From Effrenium voratum (Eukaryota; Sar; Dinophyceae; Suessiales; Symbiodiniaceae), in the NCBI GenBank assembly GCA_963377175.1, contig CAUJNA010001757.1:474489-538488 (forward strand): 64,000 bases of DNA, given 5' to 3'. A model generated the notes under the pieces. The model ran no database searches and was not told the origin of the DNA. It worked only from the letters and a program-made list of their open reading frames with translations. Numbering within the stretch: position 1 is the stretch's first letter; each line of letters begins with the position of its first letter. Made by a program: the position numbers and the translations under genes. Below, piece after piece: positions 19,100 through 29,160 of the stretch.

Positions 19100-21112
19100 T
19101 TCTTTTTTGACTCCCCAGGTAAAGAAACATCACTGTGGGAGCCCGGTGTTTTGAACTCCTTGCACTTTTTGGATCCCCCAAGTAAAGAAACATCACTGCG
19201 GGAGCCCAGTGTTTTGAACTCTTTAACTTTTTGGATCCCCTATGTAAAAAAACATCACTGTGGGAGCCCGGTGTTTTGAACTCCTTGAACTTTTTGGATC
19301 CCCAAGTAAAGAAACATCACTGTGGGAGCCTGGTGTTTTGAACTCTTTGAACTTTTTGGATCCCCCAAGTAAAGAAACATCACTGTGGGAGCCCGGTGTT
19401 TTGAACTCTTTGATCTTTTTGGATCCCCCAAGTGAAGAAACATCACTGTGGGAGCCCGGTGTATTGAAGTCCTTGAACTTTTTGGATCCCCAAGTAAAGA
19501 AACATCACTGTGGGAGCCCGGAGTTTTGAACTCTTTGATCTTTTTGGATCCCCCAAGTAAAGCAACATCACTGTGGGAGCCCGGTGTTTTGAACTAATTG
19601 AACTTTTTGGATCCCCCAACTTTGGATCCCAAAGTAAAGAAACATCACTGTGGGAGCCCGGTGTTTTGGTCTCTTTGAACTTTTTGGATCCCCCAAGTAA
19701 AGAAACATCACTGTGGGAGCCCGGTGATTTGAACTCTTTGAACTTTTCGGATCCCCCAAGTAAAGAAACATCACTGTGGGAGCCCGGTGTTTTGAACTCT
19801 TTGAACTTTTTGGATCCCCCAAGTAAAGAAACACCACTGTGGGAGCCCAGTATTTTGAACTCCTTCAATTTTTTGGATCCCCAAGTAAAGCAACATCACT
19901 GTGGGAGCCCAGTGTTTCGAACTCTTTGAACTTTTTGGATCCCCCAAGTAAAGAAACATCACTGTGGGAGCCCGGTGTTTTGAACTCCTTGAACTTTTTG
20001 GATCCCCCAAGTAAAGAAACATCACTGTGGGAGCCCGGTGTTTTGAACTCTTTGAACTTTTTGGATCCCCCAAGTAAAGAAACATCACTGTGGGAGCCCG
20101 GTGTTTTGAACTCTTTGAACCTTTTGGATTCCCAAGTAAAGGAACATCACTGTGGGAGCCCGGTGTTTTGAACTCCTTCAATTTTTTGGATCCCCAAGTA
20201 AAGCAACATCACTGTGGGAGCCCAGTGTTTCGAACTCTTTGAACTTTTTGGATCCCCCAAGTAAAGAAACATCACTGTGGGAGCCCGGTGTTTTGAACTC
20301 TTTGAACTTTTTGGATCCCCCAAGAAAGAAACATCACTGTGGGAGCCCGGTGTTTTGAACTCTTTGAACCTTTTGGATCCCCAAGTAAAGAAACATCACT
20401 GTGGGAGCCCGGTGATTTGAAATCTTTGAACTTTTTGGATCCCCCAAGTAAAGAAACATCACTGTGGGAGCCCGGTGTTTTGAACTCTTTGATCTTTTTT
20501 GATCCCCCAAGTAAAGAAACATCACTGTGGGAGCCCGGTGTTTCGAACTCTTTGAACTTTCTGGATCCCCCAAGAAAGAAACATCACTGTGGGAGCCCGG
20601 TGTTTTGAACTCTTTGAACTTCTTGGATCCCCAAGTAAAGAAACATCACTGTGGGAGCCCGGTTATTTGAACTCTTTAACTTTTTGGATCCCCCAAGTAA
20701 AGAAACATCACTGTGGGAGCCCGGTGTTTTGCACTCTTTGAACCTTTTTGAACCCCCAAGTAAAGAAACATCACTGTGGGAGCCCGGTGTTTTGAACTCT
20801 TTGAACTTTTTGGATCCCCCAAGTAAAGAAACATCACTGTGGGAGCCCGCTGTTTTGAACTCCTTGAACTTTTTGGATCCCCCAAGTAAAGAAACATCAC
20901 TGTGGGAGCCCGGTGTTTTGAACTCTTTGAACTTTTTGGGTCCCCAAGTAAAGCGACATCACTGTGGGATCCCGGTGTTTGAACTCTTTGAACTTTTTGG
21001 ATCCCCAAGTAAAGCAACATCACTGTGGGAGCCCGGTGTTTGAACTCTTTGAACTTTTTGGATCCCCAAGTAAAGAAACATCACTGTGGGAGCCCGGTGT
21101 TTTGAACTCTTC
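19100..21112 (+). repeat. 63-bp tandem array, 32 units
   Basis: I count 32 copies of the word CATCACTG (one CACCACTG) at a spacing of 61-63 bp. The unit contains AACATCACTGTGGGAGCCCG, TTTTGAACTCTTTGAAC and TTTTTGGATCCCCCAAG. The 63-bp form equals 21 codons, so stretches of the plus strand encode SKETSLWEPGVLNSLNFLDP repeatedly and the minus strand gives DPKSSKSSKHRAPTVMFLYL. Units of 61-62 bp break each frame after a few hundred bases. Each unit has a TGGATCC word. The right end passes straight into the coding remnant at 21,120. I read it as satellite DNA with chance open frames. Confidence 0.95.
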
Positions 21113-21123
21113 GCAAGCTGGTA

Positions 21124-22126
21124 GTGCAGGGTCTGACGCGCGCTGGCGGCATGGCCAGCCGAGTGGCCTGGGGCGACCACGCCGTGGCTGCGGAGGCTGC
21201 GCTGGCAAACTCGTGCTGGGAGCAAGACGTATCGGTACAGCGATTTCAGCAAGGCTCAAGTCGAGCCACGCAGCTATCCTTGCAGGAGAGCGAGCTGCTT
21301 GCGGCCAAAAACGCCTCAGCTGGCTCGTGCGACAACTTGTCCGAATGGACTGGATCGGGCTTCGCCAAGGTCGACTTCGCTGCAGAGCCGGCAACGTATG
21401 TCGCCTTGAGCACAGCGCGGTTGTCCCGCGGGACGACGCCTTGGCGCCCACGATGGCGCGACTCGAGCCTGCTACGCCCTGGAAGTGGAGGTGTGGGACC
21501 ACACTGCCACCATGAGCATGAAGTTGTTCACACCGGTGGCCGACGCCGTGTTTCTCGCGGCAGCGGGCGTCCAGCCTGGGCAGCGCAGCACAGATGTGGC
21601 CGGAGCGCTCGCGAAAGTTGAGCTCACGAACTGGCGCTTGCGGGCCGTGCTGCGCCGAGAAGTCGGCAGCGAAAACAGACCGGCACGGACGAGGGTCGAA
21701 GTAGTTTTCGCTCAGCCGCAGCTCGCAGCATTTGTTGGCACGGCGAAGCCGCTGCTGCAACTCTCTGCAGACTTCTGCACACCCGGAGTGCCGCTTGTCA
21801 AGCTTTCTGACGTCGCCGTGGACGCTGCCGGGCAGGTCTCCGCAGAGGCCTACAAGAACGTGGACCGGCTGCAGATCGTGGCTCGCGTACTGCTGGGAGA
21901 CCCCACGCACGACGCCAACGACGACGAGAAGGGCGTGCGCGTCATTTTCGAAGTTGCGGACGCTTTAGATGAGGCCGCAGCCCGCGCCAAACTGCAGTGG
22001 GCTGTCAGTCTACAGCAGTCCATGCCTGTCATGCGACTGCGAGAAGACACCCTGCTGTGCATGGTTGCAAAACCCATGGTCGATTTTGACGAGTTTGATC
22101 GCCGCTTTCTCGAACGAAGCAGTTGA
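21124..22126 (+). pseudogene. Broken or intron-split coding region of unknown function
   Basis: Three plus-strand frames succeed one another with natural protein composition. The first (21,124 to about 21,420) has WGDHAVAAEAALANSCWEQD, GSGFAKVDFAAEPATYVALS. The second (about 21,420-21,475) has VPRDDALAPTMARLEPAT. The third (about 21,460-22,126) reads ALEVEVWDHTATMSMKLFTP, then NVDRLQIVARVLLGDPTHD and KPMVDFDEFDRRFLERSS with a stop. The last frame is 213 codons long with no ATG at its start, so it depends on the earlier pieces. The two changes of frame are 50 bp apart, too close for an ordinary exon between introns, so decay or sequence error is more likely. I do not recognise the family. The region follows the 63-bp array without a gap. 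Confidence 0.5.
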
Positions 22127-22129
22127 GAG

Positions 22130-22470
22130 ACGAGCTTGCGTCCCCAAGCAACGTAGCAGCTGGCATGGGGCCTCCTTGATGCTCACGTCCGGTGCGCCAG
22201 TTCAGGCCACCGGGCGTGCCTCAACTGCCACTGTGAGTGTTCGTTGTCTTAAAGCCTGACTTCAGACCTGAAGAAAGATACAAATCTTTTAGGCGTCGTG
22301 TCGGCGCAATTAGAGCAGGCCCAGATCCGCAGGCGAAGCTGTGCAATTGATTTTGGCATGAGAGCAGAGCTAGAGACAAGTCAGTGCAGATACTGGACTT
22401 CAAACCTGAAGCTCTAAGCGTGCCAGCCAGCGCCAGCAGGTCTTGAGCGACATGGCAAAAAAGGCGCGCC
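22130..22470. other. Unassigned
   Basis: No gene or repeat is seen apart from a short duplicated word (TTCAGACCTGAAG / TTCAAACCTGAAG) near 22,262 and 22,400. Confidence 0.4.
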
Positions 22471-23240
22471 TTGTCTTGACTCCCCCTGTTTTAGTTCCCC
22501 CCTGTCAGTTTGGGGTTGTATGTAGCCGGAGCCACTCGAATGGGGGAAAGGTAGGGCACTGATCTTTTGCATGCAGTGTGTTGAGGCCAAAGATAAGCTC
22601 TTACGGTAGGGCGGTCCCTGTTTTAAACTCCCCCGGTTTTGCTCCTTCTGTTAGTTTGGGATTGTCTTTCGAAAGCCTTTCCTCAGGCTGCCCCATAGTT
22701 TTTGAAACCTCTTGGAGAGTTTCTGGAAGCTTCGTGGAACCTTCTCGCAGCCTCGTGGAACCCTTCAGTCCCAAAGCCCACCAAGTAATAGTAAGTAATG
22801 CCAAGCATTTACTCTGCTGCAGATTGAGTCCCGCAGAAACCTGACCTGATTTGCAACAAAGCCAAAACCCTTTCGGGCCGCGTTGTCTGCGCCCGTGAGC
22901 AAGTCTACACAGTCCAATTGTGCTGATTGCTTTCGGTTTTGCTTAGTGTTCCGCCCACGAACAAGGCGATCTTGAGCCGTCAATTTACTGCTCCGATGGC
23001 TTTTCAGACGGCGCGCGGCACGTTGCTTCCCTCCACGGCAAACCGACGGAACCATCGAAGAACATTTGTGGAACGCTTGTGGAACCTTGCGGTGGTGGAA
23101 CCCTTGTAAACTCCTTGTGAACTCTGTGGAACCCTGGCGGAACTCATGGAACCTGACCTCAACCACCCCGCACCATCCCGCAGCCCTTGCCGAATCTGGT
23201 GGCCCTTTGGTGGAACCCCCGTGGAACCTTGAGGGAAAAA
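22470..23240 (+). repeat. GTGGAACC-rich degenerate repeat
   Basis: The word GTGGAACC or TGGAACCTT recurs about a dozen times in two clusters (about 22,730-22,770 and 23,066-23,235). A ~100-bp paragraph with CCCCCTGTTTT and GTTAGTTTGGG-like words is also duplicated near 22,485 and 22,620. No coding region is supported. Confidence 0.5.
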
Positions 23241-26200
23241 GGCTTTAAGGGCGCGGGCGCCCGCTATAACAGCCACATCATCCCACTGCGGCGATCGATC
23301 ACGGTTTTGCCAGAAAGCTTACGCGGCAAGAATCATGGTTCCTTGCTCATCTGCCAGTGTGCCAGTTCCATATTGATTTTCTGCGGGACCCGCCTTCATT
23401 CCATATTTGAAATTCGGGACATGCGGCTGCGCTACAATAACGTCAAGCCGCACGCCAGTCGTTGAGCCTTGGGCAGTTGTAGCATAACGTTCCTGCACCT
23501 TGTCCCGGACAAAGCGGACAATCGCAGCGCTTTGACGCGGCACGCACGTGATGTTGCGCGCGTCCAACTTCTGCAAAATAGAAGCCATGTAAGAGTCGTG
23601 GCTCTCAGGCCCAAGTCAATTGTCTGGTTGCGACCAAGTACAGCCCCAGAAATGTCTCAGGCCCCCATCCTTTTTGAAGTTTTCCACGCGTGTTGCAAGG
23701 AGACCGCGCACGCTCTTGTCACAATGCTTTTTGCTACAGAGTTCCAGCATCCGGATGAACACACAAGGCCTTGACCGGCCTCAGTGATTCCAGCTTCCAT
23801 CTTCAGGCCACGCTTCTTGCCATAATTCGATCCAGAACAATGGGGTCCGCAGCTTAGCCTGGAAGTGGCTTGCGGGAAGACATCCCAGGAAGGCATCCTA
23901 CCTCCCCAATCATGAAACTGGCGTTGCCCATGTCTTGATTCTTGACTTGGTTACTCAGCGCCCCACGATATTAAGCTTCCAGGGAAGTCTCCTCCGTCAT
24001 CTTCCCGCCGTCAACATCTTCACAGCGCGTAAGATCGTGAGCAACACGGAGGTAGCCCCGCTGCTCTTGTCAGCCAGTGGGTTGTTCTTGCTGCTCCCTG
24101 TCGAAACTCCTGGCATGCCCGTGCAAACTCTTCTGTGGCGTCAGAGTTTTCTCTCTCCTTTACAATGAGTTTTTTGTGCATCTCACCACATTTTCTGTTT
24201 ATATGTGGGCGCGGCATACGCCGCCGTCAATCCAGTGTTCCAACCTCGTGCGGCGAACGCTTCTTTCTCGAGTGGCAACACGTATGAGTTAAGGGTTTGG
24301 GGCGTGATGTCAAAAGTGATACATTACGCCACGCCTTGAGATCGTGTTGGGCCTCTTAGACGACGCGTCAGGATCCTGACGCATGAGTCGCAGTAAGGGT
24401 TGGCACAGCGCTGAGGGAGCGTGTGTTCCATCGAATTAGCTTCAGCCAGCAAAGTACTTGCTTCCGCATCCTCAACATCGGCTTCGGTTTCGCTTTCGTC
24501 CTAAACCCCTTCGGCTGAGGCTTCTGACCACAGCCAAGGCAGTTCTCATCCTTGTTCATGAAGAAGCTGTAGGACTTGCCCTGGTGGTTTTGAGTATTGA
24601 ACTCCATGGCGTTAGAACCCTTCATCTTTCGGCAAAATGCTCCCTGAGAGACGCAACATGTTTTCAAGGGCCCCTCTCCACTTGAATGGCCATGATTCCA
24701 AAAATAGCCATGAGCTGTCTCTGTTTTTGCCCACGCCAGACTCACCAGCACTTCCATACCGGCGTTTCCAGCATTCTAAACCTTTTTTGCCAATACCCAG
24801 AATGGATGCAGTGTAAGAGGGGTGCTCTGTCTCATTGTCATCCGGCCGCCGATCCTGACCCAACTCAGCCAAAGGGGTGATGGTAGTCTGTTTACAGTCA
24901 GCTTCCCAAATGTCGATTGTAGTCTCGGATTTTCTCCATGGTAGGCTTGGCCGAAATCTTGCTCTAGCAATCTCCGTGATTGCACGTGAGACGCCTGTTG
25001 CTTCAGCTTTCTTCTCACTTCAAACTCATCCTGCACCTAGTCACCCACAAGAACCTGCTCCGTCTGTTCACATCTGGACCTCTGAGCGTAATAGGTCCTT
25101 AGTTGTCTGGGGCTCACATTGCCCGTTGCTCCTACCGATTGAGTCATCCGGCCAACAATAACTCGGACTGACGCAGCGCGAAAGCTTCATGATCATTGTC
25201 ACTTGGGGAAAGGCGAAGTCAACCTTGGCGACGCTACGGCCGACTCGTTCTTCCTCTTTTGTTCCGCTCGTCGCCCGCCCCTGCCGCGTTTTGCCTCTGG
25301 GGCCGGTGCAATGGTTGAACTTTGGCCCAGCGACGCGCTCCCGCTTCGAGCAACCGGCGTTGCAAAACAACAGGCACAAACGTGGCAGCGTGCATATATT
25401 CCTGTTGAAGAACGGCGTATTGCCGGTCTCAGTTGATAGCTCGTCAGGCAGAGCACACTATGGCTGATAACCTGCCAATGTTGGCAAAGCCGACCACCCT
25501 AAGCCTGTTAGACCATTCTCCCGGGCCGGACTCGCGGGGAGCGCTTCCAGGTTACGTGTTTCCATTTTGTCCTCTGGCCCGGATATGGTTCACATTGCAG
25601 AGGCTGTGTAGGGTGTTGGGCTTTTTGTTTTGGGCTTAAGGCTTTGTCGCAGTCACGCCACAAGCTACTCGCCCCTGCTCAGGGTCCCCAACCCAGCCAT
25701 TCGGGGGATGACGGCGATAGGAAAGTGAAGGCCAAGCGTCGGCCGGACGCATAGCAGCTGAAGCGGTTCAGGGCAGGGCCTAGGATCGCCGCGACGAGAA
25801 ACGCCACATGCATCCGTCACTCTGACTAGCCTACTGGGTCTGACGCCATGTGGTTCGGTGCCGCCTCTTACCAAGACTTTTCGTTTGGGCGCGGTTGGCT
25901 CACTATTTAGCAGCAGGAATTAGTTTATAGGGGTGTTTGCGCATACCCCGTTTACACACCCATTGTGCAAAATGACCTCGCAAGGATCCGCAAAACAAAT
26001 TGCCAGCGAGCGGTTCGGACTGCAGCCGGCCAAGGGAAGCCCCCCCACCACAAAAGAGTCTTCCAAAGTGGGCCTTCCAAAGGCGTGTGCGCTGAAATGT
26101 ATTTTCACTCGTGACGGCGGCATTGTGGCCCTGGCTGCTGCTGGATCGCATCGCGTCAGTGTCCTCAGGCAGGTGTAACAGCAATTCTGCCAAAGACAAA

Positions 26201-26880
26201 CATACAGGCTGCGCTTTGGATTGGTCCACTGTTTGCGAGAAAAACCTGACATGAAGTACTGTCAAAGGGGAACGATTTCTGAGACTCGTCCAAGGTTGAC
26301 ATTGCACGCGTTCCTTGGTGACTCCCATTCCCCAAACAAATATCGCCCCCTTGAGCTTGTGGGCGCCAGCCTGCTGTTTGTGTGTTTGTAAAGTGCTGAG
26401 ATCTGCTGAGCTGCGGCTTGCGTACTACAGTCTTTGGAGGTATACCCCATACATGCCCCGCTTCTGGGTCCTAGGTTGGCATCCAGTTGCGCACCCGAAA
26501 CCCCACAGGAAAGCACAAGCTTTCCAGGGACAGCGAGCTAGGGAGCCAACTGCAGGCGTCGGCCCCGCCTGAAAAAGGGTGCAAATGACCACGGTTGCCA
26601 AGCCAACGGGCATTGGCAAACGTCCAAAAAAGAGACAAGGCGACGTAGTCCAAGCAAAGAGCAACCAAGGTGCAGGGCTGCCAGTGCACAAACGGCAGCC
26701 CCAAATGCCCCAATGTTGAAACACCAACAACCATGGCTTGAGGCCGAAGCGTTTACGTGCGCTGCTCTTACCTTGCAAATTCCCGAACATCCCCCTCCCC
26801 CTGTACGAGGGAACTTTATGTATAATGTCAACGGGCCATTCGCCTTTTGGTAACTGAGCCTTAGTTCGTAGAATGTTGAA
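23240..26880. other. 3.6 kb without a supportable gene
   Basis: Only short frames on both strands are present. A minus-strand frame of 129 codons (24,368-24,757) and another of 86 codons (24,776-25,036, with VRRKLKQQASHVQSRRLLEQ) have natural-looking stretches and might be exons. No family is recognised and no splice pattern was established, so they are not called. Confidence 0.35.
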
Positions 26881-26970
26881 CATTCTAGATGGTCCCAGGA
26901 AAGGCCCTGCCAGGACCCTTGGTTTTAGAATTGTTGGAATTTTGAGAACTTTTAGAATTTTGGGAACTTA
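26881..26970 (+). repeat. Left-flank copy of the TCTAGATGGTCCC fold-back family
   Basis: TTCTAGATGGTCCCAGG followed by GCCAGGACCCTTG and then TTTTAGAATT-type A/T words matches the arms of the fold-back repeats at 38.7-39.5 kb. It stands just outside the CTNAG-rich island. Confidence 0.75.
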
Positions 26971-26989
26971 ATGTTGGACCTCCTTTATT

Positions 26990-27155
26990 ATTAGTGGTCG
27001 CTATTGTAGAAATTTTTTTACTAATTCAGAATCATGTGACTGTTTTAACGGTTCGCTATTGTGGCAAGTTTTTTTGCCCCCCCAGAAAAATCTAAAAAAA
27101 ACGCACAGCTGTTTTCTTCGCTTTCTGGATTTGCTCGGGCTGAGGCTAAACTTGC
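26990..27155 (+). repeat. Two A/T-rich copies of a GGTTCGCTATTGT-like word
   Basis: GGTCGCTATTGTAGAAATTTT (about 26,996) and GGTTCGCTATTGTGGCAAG (about 27,050) are similar and both lead into poly-T. This is the left border zone of the island, and no gene is present. Confidence 0.4.
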
Positions 27156-27157
27156 TA

Positions 27158-27433
27158 AGCCTTGGTAGCTCCTGTTGAGCTGGAGGCTGGTTCTGAGCTA
27201 GCCTTGCTCAGAAGCTTGGCCACATCTTCTGGTCCTGCGCAGTCTCAGTATCAAATCTCAGTCTTTCTAAACTGCCCACAGTCCTGAAAAGGGGTTTCTA
27301 AGCCTTGGTAGCTCCTGTTGAGCTGGAGGCTGGTTCTGAGCTAGCCTTGCTCAGAGGCTTGGCCACATCTTCTGGTCCTGCGCAGTCTCAAATCTCAGTC
27401 TTTCTAAACTGCCCACAGTCCTGAAAAGGGGAT
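27158..27433 (-). repeat. Tandem duplication of the 3' end of the Ulp1-type gene
   Basis: A segment of about 139 bp (27,158-27,297) is repeated at 27,298-27,433, with a 14-bp deletion in the second copy. Both contain TCTTTCTAAACTGCCCACAG and TCCTGAAAAGGGG. The stop codon of the peptidase frame (27,404) lies in the copy nearer the gene. Confidence 0.85.
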
Positions 27434-28641
27434 CTTCTTAGCAGCCTTTGCCTCCTGAACAACCAGATACCTCAGAGCCTTCCAGGGGTCGCACTCAGCA
27501 CAGCCAGATTGCCACCTGCACTTAGAGCAAATGCAGATGGAGTGCTCAAGTGACTTGATCTTGTTGGTTGCTGTGGCTGAGAGATCCTGCCAAGTGAAGC
27601 GCTCAGAGTTTTTCTTGATTGCTAATTTGGCTGCCTCAGCTGCTGCTGAGGATTTGTTCTTTATCTGCTCCAGCCTGGCCTCAGCTGCTGCCTTGTTTTC
27701 CAGCTGCTTAGCCTCCTGCTTCTCAAATGTTTTTCTTTGCTGCGCAAGCTCTTTCTCAATGACAGCCCTCTCCTTGGCTAAGTGTTGGAAGAGCTTCATC
27801 AGCCTCTCTCTCCACAAGGCTGAGGTGTGCTCAATCCAAGCTCTGAGCCACTCACCTCTGGAGACCCTCAGCTCTTCCTCCATCCAACCCAGAACAAATC
27901 AAGGCTGCCCTGCTTTTGGTAGACTGAGTTGGTTCTCTGAGGCAAGGTGAACTCAGGGTCGACAAGGCTGCCTACCATTGTTTCTGCTTCTGCTGAGGCC
28001 TTCATTCTTTGCTCAAGGGAGTCATACACCTTCCACGCGAAGCCTGAGTTCTGCTCCAAGCTTTCCTTCTCAGCCACCAGCAAGGTCCAGTGGTTGGCTG
28101 AGAAGATTGGAAAGAAGACCTTCTTGAAGGATCTCATGGCCTGCTTCAAGTTCTCAGCCCGTTCCTCAAACATCTCAGTGGGGAACTCTTTCAGGAGTGC
28201 TGGCACAGCTGGGTCCACACAGGTGATTGAGAAGTGCTCAGGCACTTGCTTTGTGCTTTTGAGCAGCCCCCATCTCAGCATGTGCCAGCCAGCCCACAGC
28301 CACTGATCCTCAACCAGCAGTGGCTCCTTGTGGTCAGGGAACTGAGTGAGGTCATGGGCTGGGAACTCCATGATGCTCAGCACAAGCACTGGAGAGCAGG
28401 CCAGGCTGCTCAGCATGCCCCTCACTTCTGACTTTGCAAGCTGCCTGAAATTTGGCCAAACAAAGGCTGCTGTGTCTGGCCTGCTGTTTAGCAAACACAG
28501 CCACTCCTCAGGGATGAGGAAAGTGCCTGAAGCTGTGAGCAAGGAGTACCTGCCCTGAGTAAAGCAAGTGGCCTTGCCTGAAACTCCAAACCTCAGCTTG
28601 CCAGCTTTGCTTCTCAGCAAATGAGCTTCTGCTCCAGCCAT
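27404..28641 (-). pseudogene. Ulp1-type (C48) cysteine peptidase with C-terminal coiled coil and zinc ribbon; catalytic Cys codon missing
   Basis: The first frame (28,641 to about 27,880) reads MAGAEAHLLRSKAGKLRFG and later KKVFFPIFSANHWTLLVA, then WKVYDSLEQ. These carry the catalytic His (NHW) and Asp (YDSL) of Ulp1/SENP-type peptidases, enzymes that remove SUMO-like modifiers or process polyproteins. The third catalytic residue, Cys, should follow in a Q..S.DCG.FV motif. The sequence has QKQGSLD in one frame and FVLGWMEEELR in the next, with DCG lost exactly at the junction (about 27,895). A small deletion at the active site therefore both shifts the frame and removes the Cys. After this the frame continues to 27,404 with a Lys/Glu/Ala coiled coil (KQLENKAAAEARLEQIKNK) and a C-X2-C-X5-C-X2-C ribbon (CSKCRWQSGCAECD). 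The frame overlaps the end of the linker frame upstream, so it was probably part of one large protein. Confidence 0.75.
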
Positions 28642-29160
28642 TCTCCTACCTTCTCCTGCTCCTGCTCCTGCTCCTGCTCCTCAGGTGGTGGCTGAGAAGG
28701 TGGTGGCAAAGGGGGTGCTTCCTGCTGAGGCTTCAGCTGCTTGTCTGCCAAGGTCTTCAAGGCTTGCTTCTTAGCAGACTTCTTCTTAGCAGAAGGCTTG
28801 TTGGCAAGTGATGGCTTTGTCTTGGCTGAAGGCTTCAGAAATGAGGCCAGCTTCACTTTCTTAGCTCCTGCTTTTGCCTTAGCCTTCTTCTGAACCACAG
28901 GCACTTGCTCTGCTAAGGCCTCCTCTCTGGACTTGCCAAGCAGCTTAGACCTCAGCCCTGCAACAATGCTGGGTCTGAGCTTGCTCCTCCAGCCTTGCCT
29001 CCAGTCCTTCTTCTTCTTCTTCTCTAAGGCAGTCCCCTTAGCTACTTTCTCCTCAGCAGCCTTTCTCCAGGCCTGCCTTCTCAGGCAAGGATGCAGCCTC
29101 AAACTCAGGCTGTTTTGCAAGCTCAGCTCAAGCTCTGGTGCAAGCTCAGCCTGGATGTCT
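28614..29160 (-). pseudogene. Lys/Ala- and Pro/Glu-rich linker between transposase and peptidase
   Basis: One frame of about 180 codons runs from DIQAELAPELELSLQNSL through a basic, nuclear-localisation-like part (ALEKKKKKDWRQGWRSKLR, then KKAKAKAGAKKVKLASF and SAKKKSAKKQALK) to a Pro-rich and (Glu-Gln)-rich end (PPLPPPSQPPPEEQEQEQEQ). It stops at 28,614, where the peptidase frame has already opened. The composition fits a flexible, DNA- or nucleus-directed linker. Confidence 0.55.

Noticed and set aside
19100..21112. CRISPR array (regular repeats in 2 kb)
   Set aside because: Units adjoin directly with no unique spacers, and no cas gene is near. It is a tandem satellite.
23319..26883. Several frames of 80-150 codons on both strands
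   Set aside because: They lack motifs and overlap in opposite strands. A few may be exons, but nothing visible separates them from chance.
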